Shown in pieces: positions 18,911 to 28,139 of a stretch of 64,000 nucleotides of DNA. The notes below the pieces were generated by a model, which worked only from the letters and a program-made list of their open reading frames with translations, made no database searches and was not told where the DNA came from. Every line of letters begins with the position of its first letter. Within the stretch, counting starts at the first letter, position 1. The position numbers and the translations under genes are program-made. The stretch is from Ancylobacter lacus (GTDB lineage: Bacteria > Pseudomonadota > Alphaproteobacteria > Rhizobiales > Xanthobacteraceae), in the NCBI RefSeq assembly GCF_018390635.1, contig NZ_JAHBGE010000051.1, positions 62,001 to 126,000 of the forward strand. Reading direction: 5' to 3'.

Positions 18911-19465
18911 ATGTCCCTTCTCTTCGGCCAGGCTCTGGACGAGATTCGGCGCTGCCTCGATCAGGTTGATGCCGCCCAGTTCGCGGGTGCGGTCGAGGCC
19001 ATAGCCTCGGCACGTCGCATCGCGCTTTATGGCGTCGGCCGCGAAGGGCTCCAGATCAAGGGGCTGGCGATGCGGCTGTACCATCTCGGCCTGCAGGCCG
19101 CCGTGGTCGGCGACATGACCACGCCGCCGGTGGGCGAGGGTGACCTTCTCGTCGTTTCCGCCGGGCCGGGCGATTTCTCCACCGTCTCCGCCCTCATGGG
19201 CGAGGCGCGGCGGGCCGGGGCGCGCACGTTGCTGGTGACCGCGGAGCCCACGGGCGCCGCCGCACGGCTGGCCGACAGCGTCCTCGTGGTTCCCGCGCAG
19301 ACCATGGCACGCGACCAGGGCGATGCCGCGACCTCGGTGCTGCCGATGGGCTCGCTCTATGAAGGGGCGCTTTATGTCCTGTTCGAGGTGCTGATCCTGG
19401 CGCTGCGCGACAGGCTGGCGGTCACGCCGGCCGCGATGCGCGCCAACCACACCAATCTCGAATAG
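18911..19465 (+). CDS. SIS-domain sugar isomerase, 6-phospho-3-hexuloisomerase-like
   Basis: A 184-residue single-SIS-domain protein close in length and pattern to 6-phospho-3-hexuloisomerase (HxlB/PHI). Typical segments are RRIALYGVGREGLQIKGLAMRLYHLG, with the SIS nucleation motif, the LLVVSAGPGDFSTV phosphosugar loop and TSVLPMGSLYEGALYVLFE near the C-terminus. PHI normally works with hexulose-6-phosphate synthase in formaldehyde fixation or as a fusion; no such partner is present here. Position inside a pentitol operon, between the binding protein and permeases, suggests isomerisation of a phosphorylated ketose made by the pathway. The ATG at 18911 is where homology begins; an upstream frame extension is proline/arginine-rich and not credible. 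Confidence 0.75.
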   Translation: MSLLFGQALDEIRRCLDQVDAAQFAGAVEAIASARRIALYGVGREGLQIKGLAMRLYHLGLQAAVVGDMTTPPVGEGDLLVVSAGPGDFSTVSALMGEARRAGARTLLVTAEPTGAAARLADSVLVVPAQTMARDQGDAATSVLPMGSLYEGALYVLFEVLILALRDRLAVTPAAMRANHTNLE

Positions 19466-19559
19466 CCGGCGGCGCCATGACGCGCCGTACCGCCGCAGCC
19501 CGCGGGGATCGGCGGTACCCAAGCCGCCTTCCCACGTTTCAACGCCAGGACGCATGCCC

Positions 19560-20462
19560 ATGAGCGCATCCCCCGCGAAACCCAATCGAGGCTACGGCCG
19601 CTGGACGCCGGCGTGGTTCCTGGCACCTGCCGTCCTGACGCTTTTCCTGATCGGCATCTATCCCACGCTTTTCGCGCTCGTCACGTCCTTCCGGCGCTAC
19701 AACATCACGCGTCCCCGCGACGGCTTTCCCTTCGTCGGCCTCGAGAACTATGTGACGGTGCTGACCGACAGCACCTTCTGGTCGTCGCTTTTCCTGACCG
19801 CCCAGTTCTATCTCAGCGTCCTGCCGATCCAGATCGTCCTCGGCCTCGCCATCGCGCTGCTGCTGCACAAGCCGGGCATGGGCATGCTCAAGTCGCTGGC
19901 GCGGGTCACGCTGGTCGTGCCGCTCGCGACCACCTATGCCGTGGTCGGGCTCATCGGCCGCCTGATCTTCAACCGCGAGTTCGGTGTCGCCAACCAGTTC
20001 CTCGACCTCATGGGCATTGCCCCGATCGACTGGCTCGGCACGCCCGCCGGAGCCTTCGCCGCCATCGTCATCATGGATGTGTGGCAGTGGACGCCGTTCT
20101 GCGCCCTCATTTTCCTCGCCGGGCTGTCGATGGTGCCGGGTGAGATCGAGGAAGCCGCGCGGCTGGAAACGTCCTCGAAGCTGGCCCTGCTGCGCTACGT
20201 CCAGCTCCCCTACCTCATGCCGGGGCTCACCTCGATCATGATCCTGCGTTCGGCCGACGTGCTGAAGCTGTTCGACATGGTGTTCGTGATGACCCGGGGC
20301 GGGCCCGGCTCGGCGACGGACCTCATCTCGATCTACATCCAGCGTGTCGGCTTCCGCATCTTCGACCTCGGCACCGCCTCGGCGCAGGCGCTGCTGCTGC
20401 TCGTCATCACCATCATCATCAGCCGGCTCTACATCCGCCTGCTCTACCGGGAGGTCCACTGA
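19560..20462 (+). CDS. Sugar/polyol ABC transporter permease 1 (MalF type)
   Basis: A 300-residue inner-membrane permease with six hydrophobic segments. It carries the EAA-loop signature EIEEAARLETSSKLALLRYVQLPYLMPG (about residues 195-222) that docks to the ATPase, and GLENYVTVLTDSTFWSSL, typical of the MalF/UgpA family. Two ATGs, at 19554 and 19560, are in frame; I choose the second because AGGA at 19547-19550 is then nine bases away rather than three. Its stop codon overlaps the start of the second permease by one base (TGATG). Confidence 0.88.
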   Translation: MSASPAKPNRGYGRWTPAWFLAPAVLTLFLIGIYPTLFALVTSFRRYNITRPRDGFPFVGLENYVTVLTDSTFWSSLFLTAQFYLSVLPIQIVLGLAIALLLHKPGMGMLKSLARVTLVVPLATTYAVVGLIGRLIFNREFGVANQFLDLMGIAPIDWLGTPAGAFAAIVIMDVWQWTPFCALIFLAGLSMVPGEIEEAARLETSSKLALLRYVQLPYLMPGLTSIMILRSADVLKLFDMVFVMTRGGPGSATDLISIYIQRVGFRIFDLGTASAQALLLLVITIIISRLYIRLLYREVH

Positions 20463-21277
20463 TGCGCGTCTCCGGCAAGCTGTTCCACGCCCTCGGCCTC
20501 GCCGTGGTGGTCGTCTTCACGCTGTTCCCGTTCTTCTGGATGGTCGCGGCGAGCTTCAAGACGCAGGCGGATATCCTCGCCACGCCGCCAGTGTGGTTCT
20601 TCACCCCGACCTTGCAGAACTATCAGGAAATCTTCGCGGATTCGAAGGTCATCGGCGCCATCGGCAATTCGCTGCTGATCGCGACGGCGACGACCGCACT
20701 GGCGGTGCTGCTCGGTGCCCCGGCAGCCTTCGCGCTGGCGCGCTATGAGTTCCGCGGCAAGTCCGACCTCTGGTTCTGGTTCATCTCCAACCGGATGACG
20801 AGCCCGATCGTGCTGGCGCTGCCGGTCTATCTGCTGGCGATGCAGGCGAACCTGCTCGACACCCATATCGTGCTGATCCTGATCTACCTCACCTTCAACC
20901 TGCCCATTGTGGTGTGGATCTGCACCGATCAGTTCAAGTCCATTCCCGCTGACCTCGAGCAGGCCGCCCGGCTGGACGGCGCCGACCAGTTCACCATCTT
21001 CCGCAAGATCTACCTGCCGCTCGCCGCGCCGGGTATCGCTGTGTCCGCGATCTTCTCCTTCATCTTTTCCTGGAACGAACTGCTCTATGCCCTTGTCCTG
21101 ACGCGGCGAGCCGCGCAGACCGCCCCGGTCGTCGCCACCAGCTTCATGTCGGGCTATGAGCTGCCCTGGGGCAAGATCATGGCTGCGGGCACCGTCATCG
21201 TTCTGCCGGTCACGATCTTCGCGCTGCTGGTCTCCCGGCATATGGTGCGCGGCCTGACGATGGGGGCGACGAAATGA
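20462..21277 (+). CDS. Sugar/polyol ABC transporter permease 2 (MalG type)
   Basis: A 271-residue permease of the MalG/UgpE type with six membrane segments. The N-terminal ALGLAVVVVFTLFPFFWMVAASFKTQADI and the EAA loop DLEQAARLDGADQFTIFRKIYLPLAAPG (about 160-187) are both clear. It forms the heteromeric channel with the preceding permease, to which it is translationally coupled, and its own stop overlaps the start of the TIM-barrel gene (ATGA). The matching ATPase lies two genes downstream. Confidence 0.88.
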   Translation: MRVSGKLFHALGLAVVVVFTLFPFFWMVAASFKTQADILATPPVWFFTPTLQNYQEIFADSKVIGAIGNSLLIATATTALAVLLGAPAAFALARYEFRGKSDLWFWFISNRMTSPIVLALPVYLLAMQANLLDTHIVLILIYLTFNLPIVVWICTDQFKSIPADLEQAARLDGADQFTIFRKIYLPLAAPGIAVSAIFSFIFSWNELLYALVLTRRAAQTAPVVATSFMSGYELPWGKIMAAGTVIVLPVTIFALLVSRHMVRGLTMGATK

Positions 21278-22185
21278 GCGCGCCCGTCGCCATTCCGCTC
21301 GGCATCAATCTCGGCTTCTGCACGAAACGCTGGGTGACGCCCGAGCTCTGGGCACCGCTGGTCCGCGAGCGGCTGGGGCTCGATCTCGTCCAGTTCTCGC
21401 TGGACCTCGTCGATCCGATGTGGCCGGATGCCGTCGTGGAGCGCCACGCCGCTGTCATCCGCCGGCAGGCGGCTGCCCACGGCATCGCCATTCACAGCGC
21501 CTTCATCGGGCTGGCGCATTACACCTTTAACCAGCTTCTGCATCCCGATCCCGCCGTGCGTGACTATGCCGAGAACTGGCTGGTCCGGGCCTATCGCTTT
21601 GCCGCCGCGGCGGGCATCACCCGCGTCGGCGGTCCGCTGGGCGCCGTGGCGGCGCGCGCCGACGGGTCGGAGGCCGATGCGCTTGACGAAGCCGACTATG
21701 AGGAGCTGGTCGGCCGGATGTTGCGGCTGGCGGAGCAGGCGAGGGGGCTCGGGCTGAGCGAGCTCTATGTCGAGCCTACGCCGCTTCGGCGGGAATGGCC
21801 GTGGACGATCCCGCAGGCCCGGCGGATGATGGCGGACCTCGGCGGCAGCGCGGTGCCGTGGCGGCTGTGCGTCGACTGGGGCCACGGTACCTTCCGGCCG
21901 CTCTACCCGGAGCCGGAAGCGGAGATGGAACGCTGGCTGGTCGAGCTGGCGGACGTGATCACCGCCGTCCACATCCAGCAGACCGACTTCGCCCTCGACC
22001 GGCACTGGGACTTCACGGTTCCCGGCGCGGTCGATCCCGTCGCGGCGGCGGCCCTTCTGCGCCGCAGCGGTGTGGCACCCTCGCCGGTCTTTCTTGAAGT
22101 GTTTTATCCCTTCGAACACGACAGTGCGTCGATCCTGAAGGCGCTGGAGGATTCCATGAATACCCTCCGGCGGGCCTTCGGTTAG
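21274..22185 (+). CDS. TIM-barrel sugar-phosphate isomerase/epimerase (EryC-like)
   Basis: A 303-residue protein of the AP-endonuclease-2-like TIM-barrel superfamily. It resembles, from memory, the tetrulose-phosphate epimerase/isomerase EryC of the Brucella erythritol pathway: the N-terminal LGINLGFCTKRW, LVQFSLDLVDP, SAFIGLAHYTFNQLLHP and the C-terminal VFLEVFYPFE are the same kind of signature. Putative metal and catalytic residues are H of SAFIGLAH, E of YVEPTP, the D/H pair in CVDWGHGTFRP, H of VHIQQTD and E of FLEVFYP. It starts at ATGA overlapping permease 2. In this ribitol-type operon it may epimerise a pentulose or tetrulose phosphate; substrate is not determined. Confidence 0.72.
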   Translation: MSAPVAIPLGINLGFCTKRWVTPELWAPLVRERLGLDLVQFSLDLVDPMWPDAVVERHAAVIRRQAAAHGIAIHSAFIGLAHYTFNQLLHPDPAVRDYAENWLVRAYRFAAAAGITRVGGPLGAVAARADGSEADALDEADYEELVGRMLRLAEQARGLGLSELYVEPTPLRREWPWTIPQARRMMADLGGSAVPWRLCVDWGHGTFRPLYPEPEAEMERWLVELADVITAVHIQQTDFALDRHWDFTVPGAVDPVAAAALLRRSGVAPSPVFLEVFYPFEHDSASILKALEDSMNTLRRAFG

Positions 22186-22194
22186 GGGAACAGC

Positions 22195-23169
22195 ATGAAC
22201 ATGGCCGGACGCGATACGGGCAGGCTGTCGTCACCTCAGGAAATCGAGGCGGCGCAGACGCGCGCACGGGTTGCGTGGCTGTATTTCGTCGGCGGCCTCA
22301 CCCAGCAGGACATCGCCGACCAGCTCGGGCTGACCCGGCTGCGCATCAACAAGATCCTAGGCCAGGTCCGTGCGGATGGCTCGGTCGTGATCGACATCCG
22401 GCTGCCGATGGCCGATTGCGTCGATCTGGAGCAGCGGCTGACGGCGCGATATGGGCTGGAGGAGGCCTGCGTCGTGCCGAGCCTGGCGGATGAAACCGAC
22501 CAGCAGCGCGTGATCGGAGACGCCGCCGGCGCCATGCTGGAGCGGCTGCTCGAGAACGGCATGGGCATCGGAGTGGGCTGGGGCAAGACACTGACGGCGG
22601 GGCTGAAGCGGATCACGCCGCGGCCGCTTTCGGATTGCTGGGTCACCTCGGTGATGGGCGGACTTACCCGTGGGTCGGGTTCCAGCACCTTCGAGGTTGC
22701 GACCGGCTACGCCCGGGCGCTCTCGGCCGAGTGCTACTATCTCGCCGCGCCGCTCTACCTGCCGACGCCAGAGGGCCTTGCGCTGATGCTGTCCCACCAT
22801 GGCATCGGCGAGACGATGCGCCGGGCGCGCGCCGTCGATGTGGCGCTGGTGTCCTGCGGCGACATGACGAACCGCTCGCTGCTGGTGCAGACCCAGACCG
22901 TGTCCGAGAACATCGACGGGCTGCGCGCGGCGGGAGCGGTCGGCGACCTCCTCGGCGTCTTCCTGAATGCGGAAGGCGCGCCGGTGGACCACCCTCTCAA
23001 CGAGCGCGTGCTGTCGCTGGCGCCGCATGAGCTGAAGTCCGTTCGTTTTCCCATCCTCGCTTCCGGCGGTCTGCACAAAGTGCCGATCGTCGGAGCGATC
23101 CTTCAGGCTGGCTATGCCAAGCGCCTCGTGACCGATGAAACCTGCGCCGCGGCCCTGCTGGCGCGATGA
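22195..23169 (+). CDS. SorC/DeoR-type sugar-binding transcriptional regulator
   Basis: A 324-residue SorC-family regulator. The N-terminal helix-turn-helix spans about residues 20-60 (VAWLYFVGGLTQQDIADQLG, then LTRLRINKILGQVRADG), followed by a phosphosugar-binding domain with IGVGWGKTL, VTSVMGGL and ASGGLHKVPIVGAIL. Family members such as EryD, SorC and LsrR are usually repressors released by a phosphorylated intermediate. The gene lies 10 bases after the TIM-barrel gene, inside the operon it probably controls, a layout like the ery locus. The ATGC-N4-GCAT repeat at 17170-17181 is a candidate operator. Confidence 0.85.
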   Translation: MNMAGRDTGRLSSPQEIEAAQTRARVAWLYFVGGLTQQDIADQLGLTRLRINKILGQVRADGSVVIDIRLPMADCVDLEQRLTARYGLEEACVVPSLADETDQQRVIGDAAGAMLERLLENGMGIGVGWGKTLTAGLKRITPRPLSDCWVTSVMGGLTRGSGSSTFEVATGYARALSAECYYLAAPLYLPTPEGLALMLSHHGIGETMRRARAVDVALVSCGDMTNRSLLVQTQTVSENIDGLRAAGAVGDLLGVFLNAEGAPVDHPLNERVLSLAPHELKSVRFPILASGGLHKVPIVGAILQAGYAKRLVTDETCAAALLAR

Positions 23170-23235
23170 TGACCAATGCGACCCCGCGCGGGCAGGCCCG
23201 GACCATCGGGCCGCTGACTTCTGGAGTTTGAGCCG

Positions 23236-24318
<1,083 letters not shown>

Positions 24319-24354
24319 GCGAAGCCGGGAACCGCAGTTCAACAGGACATCGCC

Positions 24355-25395
24355 ATGGTTCAAGCCCTCGTGCTCGAGAAAAAGGGCGAACTCGCCCTAA
24401 GGGACATCGATCTTCCGCTGGAGGTCGGCCCCGATGACGTTAAGATCGCCATCCATACGGTGGGCGTCTGCGGCAGCGACGTCCATTACTACACCCATGG
24501 CGCCATCGGTTCCTTCGTGGTGCGCGAGCCGATGGTGCTGGGCCATGAGGCCGCCGGCACGGTCGTCGCGGTGGGATCGCAGGTGAAGAGCCTCGCCGTG
24601 GGAGACCGGGTTTGCATGGAGCCGGGCGTTCCCAACATGAACTCGCGCGCCACCAAGCTCGGCATCTACAATGTCGATCCCGACGTCCGGTTCTGGGCGA
24701 CGCCGCCGGTGCACGGCGTTCTGACCCCCGAAGTCGTCCATCCCGCGGCGTTCACCTACAAGATCCCCGACAACGTCTCCTTCGCCGAAGGCGCGATGGT
24801 GGAGCCCTTCGCTGTGGGCCTCCAGGCCGCGACCCGGGCGCGGATCACGCCCGGCGATGTGGCGGTGGTGATCGGCTGCGGCCCGATCGGCATCATGACC
24901 GCGCTGGCCGCCCTCGCGGGTGGCTGCGCCCGGGTCTACATCTCGGACCTCAGCGCCCCCAAGCTCGCCATTGCGGGCCAGTACCCGGGCATCCACCCGG
25001 TGAACATCACCCAGCAGCCGCTGGCCGAGGTCATCTCCCGGGAAACCGACGGCTGGGGCGCGGACGTGATCTTCGAGGCGAGCGGCAGCCCGCGCGCCTA
25101 TGACGGGCTTTTCGATCTGATGCGGCCGGGCGGCACGCTGGTTCTGGTCGGACTTCCCGTCGAGCGGGTGAATTTCGACGTGCCGGCCTCGATCATCAAG
25201 GAGGCCCGCATCGAGACCGTGTTCCGCTACGCCAATAATTTCGACCGGGCGGTCAATCTGATCGCCTCCGGCAAGGTCGACCTGAAGCCGCTCATCTCCG
25301 GCACCTTCGACTTTGCCGAGAGCATCGCCGCGTTCGATCGGGCCGCCAAGGGCCTGCCCGACGACGTCAAGCTGCAGATCCGCCTGCGCGACTGA
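24355..25395 (+). CDS. Zinc-dependent polyol dehydrogenase (xylitol/sorbitol dehydrogenase type)
   Basis: A 346-residue medium-chain dehydrogenase. The catalytic-zinc residues are seen in [10 protein letters not shown] and LGHEAAG, and the nucleotide-binding glycines in [10 protein letters not shown]. The loop that normally holds the four structural-zinc cysteines reads [15 protein letters not shown] and has none, as in several bacterial xylitol dehydrogenases; [10 protein letters not shown] and [14 protein letters not shown] are also typical of that branch. It would oxidise xylitol or D-sorbitol/L-arabitol to a ketose with NAD+. With the ribitol dehydrogenase and ribulokinase downstream, the cluster could handle more than one pentitol. 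Confidence 0.83.
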   Translation: MVQALVLEKKGELALRDIDLPLEVGPDDVKIAIHTVGVCGSDVHYYTHGAIGSFVVREPMVLGHEAAGTVVAVGSQVKSLAVGDRVCMEPGVPNMNSRATKLGIYNVDPDVRFWATPPVHGVLTPEVVHPAAFTYKIPDNVSFAEGAMVEPFAVGLQAATRARITPGDVAVVIGCGPIGIMTALAALAGGCARVYISDLSAPKLAIAGQYPGIHPVNITQQPLAEVISRETDGWGADVIFEASGSPRAYDGLFDLMRPGGTLVLVGLPVERVNFDVPASIIKEARIETVFRYANNFDRAVNLIASGKVDLKPLISGTFDFAESIAAFDRAAKGLPDDVKLQIRLRD

Positions 25396-25418
25396 GGTCG
25401 CCCAGCCGACGACATCCC

Positions 25419-25476
25419 CGGCCCGCCCTTCGGCGGGCCGCCCTTGGGATTCGGGACAGGGACCTTGATCCCGAAT
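25419..25476 (+). other. Two hairpins between the dehydrogenase genes
   Basis: CGGCCCGCC-CTTC-GGCGGGCCG (25419-25440) forms nine GC-rich pairs with a CTTC tetraloop. ATTCGGGA (25449-25456) and TCCCGAAT (25469-25476) form an eight-pair stem with a 12-base loop. They split the 129-base gap before the ribitol dehydrogenase gene and may separate two sub-operons or act as mRNA processing signals. Confidence 0.5.
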
Positions 25477-25524
25477 GACGGTGGCCCCGCCGGGCGCCCT
25501 TGAAACAATCTATCGAGGACTGAG

Positions 25525-26253
25525 ATGGAAAGCAGGCTCGCAGGGAAGGTGGCCGCTGTTACCGGTGCGGCGTCGGGCATTGGTCTCGAATGCGCCCGTG
25601 CGATGATCGGCGAAGGCGCCCGTGTGGTGCTGGTCGACCGAGCGGCGGACACGCTGGAGACGATCTGCAGGGAGCTCGGCGAGCGTGCCGTGCCGCTGGT
25701 GATCGACCTCGCCGATCCGGCCAGCGTCGCCACCATGGTGCCGTCGATCCTGTCGCGCTGCGGCCAGCTCGACATCTTCCACGCCAATGCCGGCGCCTAT
25801 ATCGGCGGCGATGTCCTCACCGCCGATCCCGACGTCTGGGACCGGGTTCTCAACCTCAACGTCAACGCGGCGTTCCGCACCGTGCAGGCGGTCCTGCCGC
25901 ACATGGTGGAACGCGGCACCGGCGACGTCATCTTCACCAGCTCGATCGCCGGTGTCGTGCCGGTGGTGTGGGAGCCGGTCTACACTGCCTCCAAATTCGC
26001 AGTGCAGGCCTTCGTCCATACTGTTCGTCGACAGGTGGCCAAGCATGGCGTGCGGGTCGGGGCGGTGCTGCCCGGTCCCGTCGTCACCGCGCTCATCAAG
26101 GACTGGCCGCAGGCGAAGCTCGACGAGGCGCTGGCGGCCGGCGCCCTGATGGAGCCGAAGGAGGTTGCGGACTCCGTCATCTTCATGCTTACCCGTCCCC
26201 GTAATGTGACCATCCGCGATCTCGTGATCCTGCCGAACGGAACGGACCTCTGA
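25525..26253 (+). CDS. rbtD: Ribitol 2-dehydrogenase (short-chain dehydrogenase)
   Basis: A 242-residue short-chain dehydrogenase. From memory it matches the Klebsiella/Enterobacter ribitol dehydrogenase over its length: [16 protein letters not shown] with the TGxxxGIG cofactor motif, [41 protein letters not shown] with the catalytic Y-x-x-x-K, and [15 protein letters not shown]. It oxidises ribitol to D-ribulose with NAD+. The start ATG follows GAGG-like bases (GAGGACTGAG). The kinase gene begins one base after its stop codon, the same rbtD-rbtK order as in Klebsiella. This is the firmest substrate clue for the whole locus. Confidence 0.9.
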   Translation: MESRLAGKVAAVTGAASGIGLECARAMIGEGARVVLVDRAADTLETICRELGERAVPLVIDLADPASVATMVPSILSRCGQLDIFHANAGAYIGGDVLTADPDVWDRVLNLNVNAAFRTVQAVLPHMVERGTGDVIFTSSIAGVVPVVWEPVYTASKFAVQAFVHTVRRQVAKHGVRVGAVLPGPVVTALIKDWPQAKLDEALAAGALMEPKEVADSVIFMLTRPRNVTIRDLVILPNGTDL

Positions 26254-26254
26254 C

Positions 26255-27859
26255 ATGACCGAGTGCTTTGCCGGAATCGACGTCGGGACAGGCAGCGTGC
26301 GCGCCGGCATCTTCGACGCCGCCGGCAATCTGCTCGCTGCTGCCAAGCGCGACATACGGATGTGGAAGGAGCCGGGCGACATCGCCGAGCAGTCCAGCGC
26401 CGACATCTGGTCTGCCGTCTGCGCCAGCCTGCGCGAGGCAACCGCACGGGCTGGGGTGGCGCCATCGGACATTGCCGGCATCGGCTTCGACGCGACGTGT
26501 TCGCTGGTCGTTTGCGGGGAGGGGGGCGAGACTCTGCCGGTCGGCCGGCACGGCGACCCACAACGCGACGTCATCGTGTGGATGGACCACCGCGCCACCG
26601 GCCAGGCCGATCGCATCAACCGTCTCGGCAGCCCGGTGCTGGATTATGTCGGCGGCATCATCTCGCCCGAGATGGAGACGCCCAAGCTGCTCTGGCTCAG
26701 CGAGGAACTGCCCGAGACGTTCGGGAAGGCCTGGCAGTTCTTTGATCTCGCCGACTTCCTGACCTGGAAGGCGACCGGCAGCCTCGCGCGCTCGGTCTGC
26801 ACGGTGACCTGCAAATGGACCTATCTCGCCCATGAGAAGCGGTGGGATGAGGCCTATTTCCGCGCGATCGGCCTCGGCGCTCTGGCTGACGAGCAGTTCC
26901 GTCGGATCGGCACGGAGATCGTTGCCGCCGGCACGCCCTTGGGGCAGGGGCTGTCGGAAGGTGCGGCCGCCGAACTGGGTCTGGTCGCCGGCACGCCGGT
27001 CGCTGCCGGTCTCATCGACGCGCATGCGGGCGGAATTGGAACGGTCGGGGCGCGGGGCGGGGAGGGCGGCGCGCTCAACCGCATGGCCTATGTGTTCGGC
27101 ACCTCCGCCTGCACGCTGCTGACGACGGCAGACCCCGCGTTCATCCCGGGCGTGTGGGGACCCTATTTCTCGGCCATGGTGCCGGGCCTCTGGCTGAATG
27201 AAGGAGGCCAGTCCGCAGCGGGCGCCGCCATCGACCGTCTCGTGCGCCTCCATCCTGCCGCCCATAAGGCTGGCGAGATGGCGCGCGAGGCCGGCCAGAA
27301 CCTCAGCATGTGGCTCGCCGAACGTGCCGAGCAGGCGGGCGGCGCGGCGGCCATCGCCAATCTGGTCGGCACGCTGCACGTGGTCCCCGAATTCCTCGGC
27401 AACCGCGCTCCCTTCGCCGATCACAATGCCCGCGGCATTGTGGCGGGCCTCGGCATGGATGAGGGTGTCGACAGCCTCGTCGGTCTCTACATGGCCGGTC
27501 TTGCGGGCATCGGCTACGGTCTCCGGCAGATCCTTGAAGCTCAGCATGCCAAGGGTGCGAAGACCGATACCATCATCGTCAGCGGCGGGGCGGGACAGAG
27601 CCCGCTGGTGCGGCAGGTGCTCGCCGACGCCGCAGGCGTCACCGTCGCCGCGACGACGTCGCCTGAGCCGGTGCTGCTGGGTTCCGCCGTGCTCGGTGCC
27701 GTGGCGGCCGGACGCTTCGCCGGCTTCGAGGAGGCCATGTCCGCCATGTCCGAGATCGAAGTCACCTATGTCGCCAACGACGCCACGCGTGGCTGGCACG
27801 AGCGACGGTTCAAGGCGTTCGAAACGCTGCAGGCCGCGTATCGCGACCTCCGCGGCTGA
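26255..27859 (+). CDS. rbtK: FGGY-family D-ribulokinase
   Basis: A 534-residue FGGY carbohydrate kinase of ribulokinase length. Visible are the N-terminal ATPase phosphate loop DVGTGSVRAGIFD, the sugar-binding VIVWMDHRA, the GIGFDATCSLVV strand and the C-terminal ATP-binding IIVSGGAGQSPLVRQVLAD. Phosphorylation of D-ribulose to D-ribulose 5-phosphate would feed ribitol carbon into the pentose-phosphate pathway. It starts one base after rbtD, so they are co-translated. The long EWLN-like GLWLNEGGQSAAGAAIDRL stretch is characteristic of the ribulokinase/YpCarbK subgroup. L-ribulokinase or xylulokinase activity is less likely given rbtD next door. Confidence 0.88.
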   Translation: MTECFAGIDVGTGSVRAGIFDAAGNLLAAAKRDIRMWKEPGDIAEQSSADIWSAVCASLREATARAGVAPSDIAGIGFDATCSLVVCGEGGETLPVGRHGDPQRDVIVWMDHRATGQADRINRLGSPVLDYVGGIISPEMETPKLLWLSEELPETFGKAWQFFDLADFLTWKATGSLARSVCTVTCKWTYLAHEKRWDEAYFRAIGLGALADEQFRRIGTEIVAAGTPLGQGLSEGAAAELGLVAGTPVAAGLIDAHAGGIGTVGARGGEGGALNRMAYVFGTSACTLLTTADPAFIPGVWGPYFSAMVPGLWLNEGGQSAAGAAIDRLVRLHPAAHKAGEMAREAGQNLSMWLAERAEQAGGAAAIANLVGTLHVVPEFLGNRAPFADHNARGIVAGLGMDEGVDSLVGLYMAGLAGIGYGLRQILEAQHAKGAKTDTIIVSGGAGQSPLVRQVLADAAGVTVAATTSPEPVLLGSAVLGAVAAGRFAGFEEAMSAMSEIEVTYVANDATRGWHERRFKAFETLQAAYRDLRG

Positions 27860-27953
27860 GGTGAATTGCGGGAATTGCGCGCGGCGCGAAGGCGGCGCCG
27901 TCGACGATCCATGCCGATTGACCTAGGTTCGGCCTCCACCCCCGAGCGCGCAT

Positions 27954-27964
27954 GACGTAACGTC
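27954..27964. repeat. Palindrome GACGT-A-ACGTC upstream of rlpA
   Basis: An 11-base palindrome in the 280-base gap between rbtK and rlpA. The same sequence with a central T occurs at 3415-3425 ahead of the GcvT-like gene. Both lie in intergenic DNA upstream of plus-strand genes; whether they bind a protein is unknown. Nothing else in this gap is recognisable. Confidence 0.3.
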
Positions 27965-28139
27965 GGCAAGGCCGCGTTAACCATGAATGGCATGTGCCGT
28001 ACTTTCGCCCCACATCGCCAGCCTTTTGTGTCATAAAGGGCACGCCGCGCGAGCGGTCTTGTTGGGTATGCGATCCTGCTCTCCCAAGCGTCGGCAAACA
28101 GGCGCCGGGCATCGGATCGCAAAACATGGTTGGGGGAGC

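Noticed and set aside
18911-19465. Ribulose-monophosphate formaldehyde fixation module next to the methylamine locus
   Set aside because: Only a PHI-like SIS protein is present; there is no hexulose-6-phosphate synthase, and the gene is embedded in a polyol operon.
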